From SZUA-430 sp044375275 (GTDB lineage: Bacteria > Pseudomonadota > Alphaproteobacteria > Micropepsales > Micropepsaceae), in contig JBILMZ010000081.1 in the NCBI GenBank assembly GCA_044375275.1, positions 1-13,450 on the forward strand: DNA of 13,450 nucleotides. The letters run 5' to 3'. Of the stretch, positions 1 through 7,511 are shown piece by piece. The position numbers and the translations under genes are program-made. A model generated the notes under the pieces. The model made no database searches. It saw nothing but the letters and a program-made list of their open reading frames with translations, and was not told the origin of the DNA. Position 1 is the first letter of the stretch. Every line of letters begins with the position of its first letter.

Positions 1-2486
1 CTCAACCAGAGCCATGAAGCGTCCCGGGTGTCGACGTTGGAGAAGGCCGTGCGCAGATAGGAGAACAGTTCCCTGACCCGCAGTTCGCCTGACAGCACAT
101 GGCCTTGGATCTGCGCCAGAGCGGCCGGATCACGTGCTGCTGCCATGGCACGGACGATCGCGTTGCGGGTTTCCGCTTCCCGTGTGGCCTTCAACGCCTC
201 GATGGCGGCCTCAGCGGCATCGGTGCCACCCGTCGACATGAATGCCCACAGGGAGGCCGGAGCCAGTTCGTCGAGGGTTATGCTGTTCTTTGCCTGCGCC
301 ACGCTTTTGAGAATTCCCGCGCCCCTTGCAGAGAAACTCGCCAGCGCCGGCGGATGGCGCACGAGGGTCACGCCAAGGTTTGCCAATGCGGCCTTGGACA
401 ATGCCGTTGATGTACCCGCTGTTGCGGACGTTCCTGACGAGAGGCTCGCGAGGGGCTTGGCGAACCAGGATCGCATGTTCTGCTCGAACACCGGTCGCTG
501 GCTGGCATCGAGAAGGTCGTCGTGGATTTCCTCGAGGAAACCGGTTGCGAGTTCGATGACGTCCCACTCGCCGAGCGTCACGCCATTACGCAGGGCCGCC
601 ACGTAGGTGTTGGCGTCGGTGCTGCCGGCCCTGAACGCAGCGCGCATCGCATGCAGTGTTGCCAGCTGTTCTGCCGCGTTCAGCGACTTGAACGATGATG
701 CCAGGCGTGACCAGTCCGACGCCGGCATTGAGAACCGGTAATATCCCGATGCCGATGCGTTGGGCATCAGCGTGACGCCGCACAACTTGCGGACCGTGAA
801 TTTCTGGCTGGCGGCGCCGAGCATCGTGCACGGCAAGGGCCTGCCGTTTGCGAGTTCGCGCATGCAGACGGGAACGGACCAGATCCTGGCATCGGATTTC
901 GATGTGGCGCCGTAAGGAGACTGCTTGAGCGTGACGTCAAGATCCTTGCCATTGCATGCTGTTTCGACGCTGACCAGAGGCAGGCCGGGCTGGTTCAGGA
1001 ACGTCCCGATGGCCTGAGCCACTTCGGGTTTCTTGGATGCTTCCGTGAGCGAGCGGATGAAGTCGTCCGTGTCGGCCGTGCCGTGCGCGAACTTGCGCAT
1101 GTGGAGGCGGACGCCTTCGCGGAACGTGGCCGTGCCGAGGAAGTTCTCGAACATCTGCAGGACAGCGGCGCCCTTGTCGTAGGTCAGGCCATCAAAGGCG
1201 TTGAAGATGTCATCGTTTGTGACGATGGGCTGGCGGATGGCGCGGGCCGTCGACAGTGAATCGTGGTCCATGATGTCGAGGGCATCGCGGGTCGTTTCGC
1301 GCGAGAACTGGTCGCGCGGCCAGGTCTCTGCCGAAATCTTGTTGCCGATCCACGACGCAAAGGCCTCATTCAGCCAGATGTCGTTCCACCAGCGTGGTGT
1401 CACGAGATCGCCAAACCACTGGTGAGCAACCTCGTGGGCATGCAGCAGCTTGAAATAGCGCTGCTGGCTTACCGATGGGCGCGGTCCCAGGAGGATGCCG
1501 CGCTCGGTGTAGGTGATGGCGCCGGCATTCTCCATGCCACCGGCCAGAAAGTTCGGCGGCGTGATCAGGTCAAGCTTGGGATAGGGGAAGGGGGCTGCGA
1601 AGTAGTCCTCAAGCGCACGCACCAGAGGCGGTGTCTCCATCAGCGCATAACGCGATGCATCACTCTTGCCCATCACGGTTACAGCGCGAACTGGCAGAGG
1701 AGCGGTTCTGAGGCGTGACGGCGGAATGACCGGACCCGTGGCGATCTCGTAGGGGCCGACCGCAATGGCGACGAGATAGGTTGGAAGGGGGGCCGTCGTC
1801 GCGAATGTCGTCTTGGTAACGCCTTCGGACACCGTCTCCTGCGTGACCGGCAGCGTGTTGCTGACCGCGACGTGGCGACCAATGTGCGTGATCGAAATAT
1901 CGAACGGTGTCTTGAAGCGGGGTTCGTCGAATGAGGGAAATGCGCGGCGTGCCGAGATCTCCTGGAACTGCGTCCACACATAACGGATTCCGTCTTCGGC
2001 CTGCGCCGTCAGGGCGTCTGGGGTGGTTTCATAGGCGGCGGAAAACGGCAGGGAGACGGTGACCTTGCCGGAGGGCAGTTGCTGGTCGAAATCGAGACGC
2101 GCGACCCCATCCGGGTCGACCTGCGTATAGGTTCCGCGAACGTCCGGCCTTCCTGACTGCCGGGCCACGATCCTCGATACAATCAGGTCCTTGCCGTGCA
2201 GGTAGATTTCCCGTTTCGGTGCCTTGAGTTCGATGTCAATTTCCATCAGACCCTGGTAGCGCAACTGGTCCGGGTTAAGCGTGAGATCCAAGCGATAGTG
2301 AAGGGGTTCCACGTTCGGTGGCAGCTGACCGAGGGGAATGCCGGTATCTGTGCCTGCGGCGGATTTTGCAGGGACAGGCTTGGCCCTTACGGTTGCCGAC
2401 CTTTCTGCACTCCTGTCGGGTCCGGAATCGCACGCTGCGGCGAGCAGCAACGTTCCCAGCAGCAACAGGATGACCTTCACGTTCAT
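1..2486 (-). CDS. M1-family zinc aminopeptidase, predicted lipoprotein (3' end outside window)
   Basis: Removes N-terminal residues from peptides using one catalytic zinc; the M1 (PepN/aminopeptidase N) assignment is secure. Reading leftward from the ATG at 2484-2486, 828 codons are open to the edge, so only a short C-terminal piece is probably missing. The zinc site is complete: HEVAH at residues 351-355 and the third ligand E374 after the usual 18-residue spacing. The exopeptidase motif is GGMEN (316-320), the variant seen in leukotriene A4 hydrolase, rather than GAMEN. Tyr436 in LTYDKGAAV fits the transition-state tyrosine. The N-terminus MNVKVILLLLGTLLLAAAC is a hydrophobic signal ending in a lipobox-like LAAAC, so the enzyme is probably anchored in the cell envelope, unlike cytoplasmic E. 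coli PepN. The Ala at lipobox -3 is less common, so lipidation is inferred. An AGGGGTAAGG stretch lies just upstream of the start. It is divergent from sdhB. Confidence 0.93.
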   Translation of the reverse strand, partial: MNVKVILLLLGTLLLAAACDSGPDRSAERSATVRAKPVPAKSAAGTDTGIPLGQLPPNVEPLHYRLDLTLNPDQLRYQGLMEIDIELKAPKREIYLHGKDLIVSRIVARQSGRPDVRGTYTQVDPDGVARLDFDQQLPSGKVTVSLPFSAAYETTPDALTAQAEDGIRYVWTQFQEISARRAFPSFDEPRFKTPFDISITHIGRHVAVSNTLPVTQETVSEGVTKTTFATTAPLPTYLVAIAVGPYEIATGPVIPPSRLRTAPLPVRAVTVMGKSDASRYALMETPPLVRALEDYFAAPFPYPKLDLITPPNFLAGGMENAGAITYTERGILLGPRPSVSQQRYFKLLHAHEVAHQWFGDLVTPRWWNDIWLNEAFASWIGNKISAETWPRDQFSRETTRDALDIMDHDSLSTARAIRQPIVTNDDIFNAFDGLTYDKGAAVLQMFENFLGTATFREGVRLHMRKFAHGTADTDDFIRSLTEASKKPEVAQAIGTFLNQPGLPLVSVETACNGKDLDVTLKQSPYGATSKSDARIWSVPVCMRELANGRPLPCTMLGAASQKFTVRKLCGVTLMPNASASGYYRFSMPASDWSRLASSFKSLNAAEQLATLHAMRAAFRAGSTDANTYVAALRNGVTLGEWDVIELATGFLEEIHDDLLDASQRPVFEQNMRSWFAKPLASLSSGTSATAGTSTALSKAALANLGVTLVRHPPALASFSARGAGILKSVAQAKNSITLDELAPASLWAFMSTGGTDAAEAAIEALKATREAETRNAIVRAMAAARDPAALAQIQGHVLSGELRVRELFSYLRTAFSNVDTRDASWLWL

Positions 2487-2610
2487 GGTACCTTACCCCT
2501 AGCCGGGGCACACTAATGCGTCGATTGCGACTTGTGTACCCCGTGGACTGATCGTTCATGAGGCACTAAATACTGATTCAACTGGCAGTTCACGGGGCTT
2601 TGATTATCAA
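2487..2610. promoter_or_regulatory. Divergent intergenic region, aminopeptidase / sdhB
   Basis: These 124 bases must carry the start signals for both divergent genes. I could not identify a convincing -35/-10 pair for either direction. The clearest element is a 13-base perfect palindrome, TTTGATTATCAAA, at 2599-2611, ending on the A of the sdhB start codon. sdhB has only a weak, distant purine run (ACGGGG, ending at 2597) as a possible ribosome site, and the palindrome sits between it and the ATG. Confidence 0.5.
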
Positions 2611-3390
2611 ATGGCAAAGTTTTCGCTTCCGCAGAATAGCAAGGTGCGTCCTGGCAAAAGCTGGCCGGGGCCGGCAACCGCAAAGCGCCTCAGGACCCTC
2701 AAGGTTTACCGCTGGAACCCGGAAGACGGCGAAAATCCGCGCCTCGACACCTATCAGGTGGATCTCGACAGCTGCGGGCCGATGGTCCTGGACGCGCTGC
2801 TGAAGATCAAGAACGAGATCGATCCGACCCTGACGTTCCGTCGTTCCTGCCGCGAGGGCGTGTGCGGCAGCTGCGCCATGAACATTGACGGGTCGAATAC
2901 GCTGGCCTGTACGAAGGCGATCGATGACGTGAAGGGGCCGATTGCAGTCTATCCGCTGCCCAGCATGAACGTGATCAAGGATCTCGTTCCGGACATGACG
3001 CATTTCTATGCCCAGTACGCTTCGATCGAGCCCTGGCTGCACACGAAGACTCCGACGCCCGAGAAGGAGTGGAAGCAGTCTCCCGAAGACCGCCAGAAGC
3101 TGGACGGGCTCTATGAGTGCATTCTTTGCGCCTGCTGCTCTACCTCATGCCCGAGCTACTGGTGGAACCAGGACCGTTACCTGGGGCCTGCCGTCCTGCT
3201 GCAGGCCTATCGCTGGCTGGCGGATACGCGCGACGAAGCCAAGGGCGAGCGGCTCGACAATCTCGAAGATCCGTTCCGTCTCTTCCGCTGCCACACCATC
3301 ATGAACTGCGCGTCCGCCTGCCCGAAGGGTCTGAACCCTGCGGAAGCCATCGGCGAGATCAAGCAGATGCTGGTCAAGCGGTCGGTCTGA
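2611..3390 (+). CDS. sdhB: Succinate dehydrogenase iron-sulfur subunit
   Basis: Subunit of respiratory complex II that passes electrons from the SdhA flavin to ubiquinone through three iron-sulfur clusters at the inner face of the cytoplasmic membrane. The 259-residue protein has the full ligand set at the family spacing. [2Fe-2S]: C80, C85, C88 (CREGVCGSC) and C100. [4Fe-4S]: C170, C173, C176 and C237. [3Fe-4S]: C180, C227 and C233. Trp185 in PSYWW corresponds to the quinone-site tryptophan of E. coli SdhB. The start at 2611 (MAKFSLPQNSKV) matches the usual alphaproteobacterial N-terminus. Unusually, sdhC, sdhD and sdhA are not adjacent: upstream is a divergent peptidase and downstream is convergent bioA, 3 bases away. 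The gene is therefore probably monocistronic. Nothing suggests decay. Confidence 0.97.
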   Translation: MAKFSLPQNSKVRPGKSWPGPATAKRLRTLKVYRWNPEDGENPRLDTYQVDLDSCGPMVLDALLKIKNEIDPTLTFRRSCREGVCGSCAMNIDGSNTLACTKAIDDVKGPIAVYPLPSMNVIKDLVPDMTHFYAQYASIEPWLHTKTPTPEKEWKQSPEDRQKLDGLYECILCACCSTSCPSYWWNQDRYLGPAVLLQAYRWLADTRDEAKGERLDNLEDPFRLFRCHTIMNCASACPKGLNPAEAIGEIKQMLVKRSV

Positions 3391-3393
3391 CGC

Positions 3394-4647
3394 TCAGTTT
3401 CCGCCGACAACGTCGACGATCGCCCGGGTCAGGCGCGCGAGTTCGTCTGACGTGACTGTCAGCGGTGGCGTCGTGTAGACGATGTTCCCAAAGGGGCGGA
3501 TCCAGACGCCGCGGTCGACGAATTTCTGCCTGAGCGCGAGACGGTCGAGCTGCTTCAGTTCAACCACGCCGATGGCGCCCATCACACGAACATCCACGAC
3601 ATTGGGCATGCCCCTGAGAGGTGCCAGCTCGGCCTGCAGCTGGCGTTCAATGTTCTTTGCCTGCTCCACACGCGGCTCGCGTTCGAAAAGGTCGAGCGAT
3701 GCATTGGCGGCGGCGCAGGCGAGTGCGTTGCCCATGAAAGTCGGGCCGTGCATGAGCGCCTTGCCGGGATCATCATCCAGAAAGGCATCGAAGATCGCGG
3801 TGCTTGCGACAGTCGCCGCGAGGGGGAGGTAACCTCCCGTCAGCGCCTTGCCGAGGCAGATAATGTCCGGTGTCACGTCTGCCTGCTCGAGGGCGAACAT
3901 TGAGCCCGTGCGGGCGAACCCCGTAAAGATCTCGTCGAGGATCAGCAGGACGCCATGCTTGCGTGCCAGTGTCTCGACTGCCTTCAGCACGGCCGGGGCG
4001 TGGAACTTCATGCCGCCTGCGCCCTGCACGAGCGGTTCGACAATCACGGCGGCGACATCCGGAAGGGCCAGTTCCTGCTCCAGTTTTTCCAGTGCAGATT
4101 GTGATGCGGGCAGGTCGGCCAGCCGGTTTTCAGTGAGGGTCCCGTGGAAGATGGCGTGCATGCCCTCGTCAGGGTCGCACAGGGACATGGTCGCAAATGT
4201 GTCCCCGTGATATCCGCCCCGGAAATGGACAATCTTCCGGCGCTGGCCGTTGCCGCGGTTCATCCAGTACTGGATGGCCATCTTGAGCGCCACTTCCACG
4301 GCGACGGAGCCTGAGTCCGTGAAGAAGACGCGTTCCAGCTTACCTGGCAGCAAGCGCGAGAGGCGGGTCGAAAGAGTGTAGGCCTGCTCATGGGCCAGGC
4401 CTCCCAGCATGACATGGGGGAGGCGCTCCAGTTGATCACGGATGCAGGCGTTGATATGCGGGTGGCCGTAGCCGTGCGCGACTGTCCACCATGACGCGAC
4501 GCCATCGATCAGTTCACGTCCGTCCGACAGGCGCAGGCGTGATCCGCTGGCCCCCACCACCGGCAGCGGCGCAGGGGCGGTCTTCATCTGGGCATAGGGA
4601 AGCCAGATGTGTTGCCAGCCTTCGGCCAGCCAGGCCGGATTGCTCAC
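3394..4647 (-). CDS. bioA: Adenosylmethionine-8-amino-7-oxononanoate aminotransferase
   Basis: PLP enzyme of biotin synthesis that converts 7-keto-8-aminopelargonate (KAPA) to 7,8-diaminopelargonate (DAPA); in the classical BioA family the amino donor is S-adenosylmethionine. The chosen start is the GTG at 4645-4647, which overlaps the bioB stop in GTGA. It gives 417 residues, the normal BioA length. The frame is open further upstream, but that part only shadows bioB. A later ATG (residue 21) would remove the conserved IWLPY segment (14-18). Visible family features are the W53-W54 pair in ASWWTVAHGY, GGYHGDT, the LILDEIFTGFARTG segment carrying the PLP aspartate, and the Schiff-base Lys267 in LGKALTGG. 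It is translationally coupled to bioB and ends 3 bases from convergent sdhB, leaving no room for a separate terminator. Confidence 0.96.
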   Translation of the reverse strand: MSNPAWLAEGWQHIWLPYAQMKTAPAPLPVVGASGSRLRLSDGRELIDGVASWWTVAHGYGHPHINACIRDQLERLPHVMLGGLAHEQAYTLSTRLSRLLPGKLERVFFTDSGSVAVEVALKMAIQYWMNRGNGQRRKIVHFRGGYHGDTFATMSLCDPDEGMHAIFHGTLTENRLADLPASQSALEKLEQELALPDVAAVIVEPLVQGAGGMKFHAPAVLKAVETLARKHGVLLILDEIFTGFARTGSMFALEQADVTPDIICLGKALTGGYLPLAATVASTAIFDAFLDDDPGKALMHGPTFMGNALACAAANASLDLFEREPRVEQAKNIERQLQAELAPLRGMPNVVDVRVMGAIGVVELKQLDRLALRQKFVDRGVWIRPFGNIVYTTPPLTVTSDELARLTRAIVDVVGGN

Positions 4648-5633
4648 GCGGGCATGGACCGGATGCCGAGTTTGGACCACAGCGCATCGTCGCGGTCCTT
4701 TGCCGGGTTGGCCGTGGTGAGGAGGCGGTTGCCGATGAAGATCGAGTTGGCGCCTGCAAGAAAGCACAGGGCCTGCACTTCATCGCTCATGGTTTCGCGT
4801 CCGGCGGACAGGCGGACCATGGAGTTCGGCATCATGATGCGGGCTGTCGCGATCGTGCGCACGAACTCGATGCCTTCAACTGCGTGCGAGTTGCCGAGTG
4901 GCGTGCCACGGATGGGGACGAGTGCGTTGATGGGAACCGATTCCGGCGGGGTGGACATGTTGGCCAGGGTCAGCAGCATGCCGATGCGGTCGTCGCGGCT
5001 TTCGCCCATGCCGATGATGCCGCCGCAGCAGACATTCATGCCGGCTTCGCGCACGTTGTCGAGCGTGTCGAGGCGATCGGCCAAGGTGCGGGTCGTCACG
5101 ACCTTCTCGTAATATTCGGGGCCGGTGTCGATGTTATGGTTGTAATAGTCGAGGCCTGCTTCAGCGAGGCGCTGGGCCTGGGGCTTGGAGAGCATGCCCA
5201 GTGTCATGCAGGTTTCCATGCCCATGGCCTTCACTTCGTGGACCATCTCGCAGAGCGTGTCGATGTCGCGGTCCTTGGGCTCGCGCCAGGCTGCGCCCAT
5301 GCAGAAGCGCGTGGCGCCGCCGGCCTTGGCCTGGGCTGCCGCCGTCTTGACCTCGTTCAGCGCCATCAGCTTGCTGGCTTTCAGGCCGGTTTCGAAGTGC
5401 GAAGACTGGCTGCAGTAGCCGCAGTTCTCGGCGCAGCCACCGGTCTTGATCGACAGCAGCGTCGACATCTGGACTTCGTTCGGATCGAAATGCTGCCGGT
5501 GGACAGTCTGTGCCCGAAACAGGAGGTCGTTGAACGGCATCTCGAACAGCGCCCGCGCCGTGTGAAAATCCCAGCGCAAGCGCGGTGACTTGGCAGATTG
5601 TGACGCGGGGGCAGTCGTGCAGGTTGTAGTCAT
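4644..5633 (-). CDS. bioB: Biotin synthase (radical SAM)
   Basis: Catalyses the last step of biotin synthesis, inserting sulfur into dethiobiotin by radical SAM chemistry. The 329-residue protein carries the CxxxCxxC motif GGCAENCGYC (C67, C71, C74) that binds the SAM-cleaving [4Fe-4S] cluster. The conserved blocks holding the second-cluster ligands are also present: GAAWRE, METCMTLGML, NVCCGGIIGMGE and VRLSAGRE, whose Arg is the unusual cluster ligand in E. coli BioB. The second Cys in NVCCGG replaces the serine of the E. coli enzyme and is probably neutral. The start ATG at 5631-5633 is followed by about 20 weakly conserved Ser/Thr/Ala-rich residues. The gene is first in a leftward bioB-bioA unit and diverges from bioF across a short shared region. 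Confidence 0.97.
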   Translation of the reverse strand: MTTTCTTAPASQSAKSPRLRWDFHTARALFEMPFNDLLFRAQTVHRQHFDPNEVQMSTLLSIKTGGCAENCGYCSQSSHFETGLKASKLMALNEVKTAAAQAKAGGATRFCMGAAWREPKDRDIDTLCEMVHEVKAMGMETCMTLGMLSKPQAQRLAEAGLDYYNHNIDTGPEYYEKVVTTRTLADRLDTLDNVREAGMNVCCGGIIGMGESRDDRIGMLLTLANMSTPPESVPINALVPIRGTPLGNSHAVEGIEFVRTIATARIMMPNSMVRLSAGRETMSDEVQALCFLAGANSIFIGNRLLTTANPAKDRDDALWSKLGIRSMPA

Positions 5634-5724
5634 TGACGGGGGTGCCTGGTTCGGATGTGATCGCGCACAATAAGCACCCGTGGTGCCGGGTCAAGGAAGT
5701 GGAAGCAGGGAATGCCGCCGTCTG
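5634..5724. promoter_or_regulatory. Divergent bioB / bioF control region
   Basis: These 91 bases separate the two biotin units and must hold both promoters. GCACC-CGT-GGTGC at 5674-5686 is a small perfect inverted repeat, and a further GGTGC lies at 5641-5645; together they are a possible operator, unproven. CAATAA near 5668 is a weak -10-like sequence for bioF. I found no good match to the alphaproteobacterial BioR operator (TTATMKATAA) or to a two-armed BirA operator. A seven-codon reading frame (ATG 5712 to TAG 5732) overlaps the bioF start out of frame. Confidence 0.55.
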
Positions 5725-6855
5725 ATGGTTAGCCTGGACAAATTTGCCGCCGAAAAGCTGGACCGGGCCGCTGCGCAGTCGCTGCTGCGGACATTGCCGC
5801 CTGCGAACATGGCCGGACTGAACTTCTCGTCGAACGATTATCTGGGGCTGTCGTGCGATCCGCGGCTGGCAGAGGCGTCGGCAAAAGCGGCGCGGGCGCT
5901 GGGAACGGGAGCCGGGGCCTCTCGCCTGGTGACCGGCAATCATGAAGGCTATGCGGCCTGCGAGGCGGCCATTGCGGCGCTCAAGTCGACCGAAGCGGCG
6001 CTCGTGTTCGGTGCGGGGTATCTTGCCAATATCGGGACCGTGCCGGCGGTCGTGAGCGAGGGCGATCTCATCGTGATGGACGAGCTCTCGCATGCCTGCA
6101 TGATTTCGGGGGCTCGGCTCTCCGGGGCGGCGATCCATTCCTTCCGCCACAATGATGTGGAGCACCTGAAGCATCTGCTGGCGCGGGAGCGGGGGCGACA
6201 TCGCAACTGCCTCGTGATGACGGAAGGCGTGTTCAGCATGGACGGTGACCTTGCACCGCTCGGGGACATTCATGCCATTGCGCGTGATCATGACGCGTGG
6301 CTGATGACGGATGATGCTCACGGGCTGGGTGTCGTCGGGCAGGGGCGTGGCTCGGCTCATGCGGCGGGCATCAAACCAGACATCCAGATGGGGACGTTCT
6401 CCAAGGCTGTGGGTTCCTATGGGGGCTATGTGGCGGCGAGTGCGGCTGTCGTCTCCATGCTGGTCAACCGTGCGCGGAGTCTCATCTTCTCGACAGGGCT
6501 TCCGCCTGCGGTCGTGGCGGCGTCGACGGCGGGCCTCGACATCATCGCGCGCGATCCGGATCTCTGTGCGCGTCCGCTCGCGCTGGCGCGGCTGTTTTGC
6601 GCGCGCGCCGACCTGGCGCCGGCGCAGTCGGCCATCGTGCCCGTGGTGCTGGGAGATGCGGCGACGGCGCTTGAGGCGTCTGACATGCTTGCGCGCGAGG
6701 GCTTTCTCGTGCGGGCCATCCGGCCGCCGACGGTTCCGGAAGGAACGGCGCGGCTGCGCGTGACCTTTACTGCCACCCACCTCGAAGATGACGTCCTCAG
6801 GCTGGCAGACCTTGTTCGCAACAAGCTTCATGTGAGGCGCGGGAAAATCCGATGA
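5725..6855 (+). CDS. bioF: 8-amino-7-oxononanoate synthase
   Basis: PLP-dependent alpha-oxoamine synthase that condenses pimeloyl-ACP or -CoA with L-alanine to give 7-keto-8-aminopelargonate, the substrate of the neighbouring BioA. From the ATG at 5725 it has 376 residues, close to the E. coli length. Family blocks are NFSSNDYLGLS, TGAGASRLVTGNHEGY, the DDAHGLGVVG motif carrying PLP-contacting Asp and His, and TFSKAVGSYGGY with the Schiff-base Lys227. A GTG at 5680 is in frame but adds a non-conserved leader and has no ribosome site, so I prefer 5725. Even so, the nearest purine run (AGGGA, 5707-5711) is 13 bases away, longer than ideal. The stop overlaps the bioD start in ATGA, giving a coupled bioF-bioD pair. 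Confidence 0.95.
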   Translation: MVSLDKFAAEKLDRAAAQSLLRTLPPANMAGLNFSSNDYLGLSCDPRLAEASAKAARALGTGAGASRLVTGNHEGYAACEAAIAALKSTEAALVFGAGYLANIGTVPAVVSEGDLIVMDELSHACMISGARLSGAAIHSFRHNDVEHLKHLLARERGRHRNCLVMTEGVFSMDGDLAPLGDIHAIARDHDAWLMTDDAHGLGVVGQGRGSAHAAGIKPDIQMGTFSKAVGSYGGYVAASAAVVSMLVNRARSLIFSTGLPPAVVAASTAGLDIIARDPDLCARPLALARLFCARADLAPAQSAIVPVVLGDAATALEASDMLAREGFLVRAIRPPTVPEGTARLRVTFTATHLEDDVLRLADLVRNKLHVRRGKIR

Positions 6856-7511
6856 GCGCGTGTTTCGTCACGGCCACTGGCACTGATCTTGGCAAGACCT
6901 ATGTCCTTTGCCGCATCCTGGCGCAGTTGCGTTCGAGGGGCGTGCGCGTGCATGCGCTGAAGCCGGTACTCAGCGGTTTTGTCGCCTCTGATCCAGCCTC
7001 AACGGACAGCGGACGGCTGTTGCTGGCACAAGGGATTCCTGCGAACGAGGAGACGATCAGCGCGATCACGCCGTGGCGCTTTGTGCCGCCCCTGTCGCCC
7101 GACATGGCGGCTGCGCGGGCCGGCGTGACCGTGTCCCTGGATGAGGTGGAAAGCTTCTGTCGCAAGGCGGAGGGCGGCCATGACCAGCTGTTTGTCGAGG
7201 GGGCCGGCGGGGTGATGTCCCCGATGGGCAGCGATTTCCTCAATATCGACCTGATGTCGCGGCTGAAAGCCAAGGCCATTCTCGTGAGCGGTGGCTACCT
7301 CGGAACGATCAGCCATACGCTGACGGCGCTGGCCGCATTGAAGGCGAGGGACGTGCCGGTTGCTGCGATCGTTTTATCCGGCGCGGGAACTTTGCCGGTG
7401 CCGCTGGAGGAGACACGGCAGTCGCTGCTGCGGTTCCAGAGCGTGCCCGTATACTGTGTCGTTGCGGGTGGAGATGTTCCTGCTGCGCTGGTGGACGCGT
7501 TGCAGGCTTAA
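6852..7511 (+). CDS. bioD: ATP-dependent dethiobiotin synthetase
   Basis: Closes the ureido ring of dethiobiotin from 7,8-diaminopelargonate, CO2 and ATP, the step between BioA and BioB. The 219-residue protein begins with the P-loop GTDLGKT (residues 10-16). Lys37 in KPVLSG matches the substrate-binding lysine of E. coli BioD, and EGAGGVMSP from E116 is the conserved Mg/nucleotide loop. Length is normal. The start ATG lies inside the last codons of bioF (ATGA overlap), so the two are probably translated together. The TAA stop at 7509-7511 interlocks with the stop of the convergent transpeptidase gene. Confidence 0.95.
   Translation: MSACFVTATGTDLGKTYVLCRILAQLRSRGVRVHALKPVLSGFVASDPASTDSGRLLLAQGIPANEETISAITPWRFVPPLSPDMAAARAGVTVSLDEVESFCRKAEGGHDQLFVEGAGGVMSPMGSDFLNIDLMSRLKAKAILVSGGYLGTISHTLTALAALKARDVPVAAIVLSGAGTLPVPLEETRQSLLRFQSVPVYCVVAGGDVPAALVDALQA

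Noticed and set aside
2599..2611. FNR box upstream of sdhB
   Set aside because: The FNR consensus needs TTGAT-N4-ATCAA; here the arms are separated by one base only.
3394..4767. Longer bioA starting near 4767
   Set aside because: The extra N-terminal residues lie inside the bioB coding sequence and are not BioA-like; the GTG at 4647 gives the usual family N-terminus and a coupled overlap.
4491..5588. A 365-codon plus-strand frame opposite bioA and bioB
   Set aside because: Both genes on the other strand are complete and conserved; the frame has low-complexity His/Gly/Ala composition and no recognisable motif.
5654..5670. CRP-like site TGTG...CACA
   Set aside because: The arms are two bases too close for the TGTGA-N6-TCACA layout.
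5620..5680. BirA or BioR operator between bioB and bioF
   Set aside because: GGTTGTAG at 5622-5629 resembles half a BirA site but has no partner arm and lies inside bioB; no TTATMKATAA-like BioR site is present.
5161..6831. A 556-codon open frame on the minus strand opposite bioF and running into bioB
   Set aside because: It is antisense to intact bioF and out of frame with intact bioB. The predicted protein is Arg/His/Pro-rich with no domain, typical of GC-rich shadow frames.
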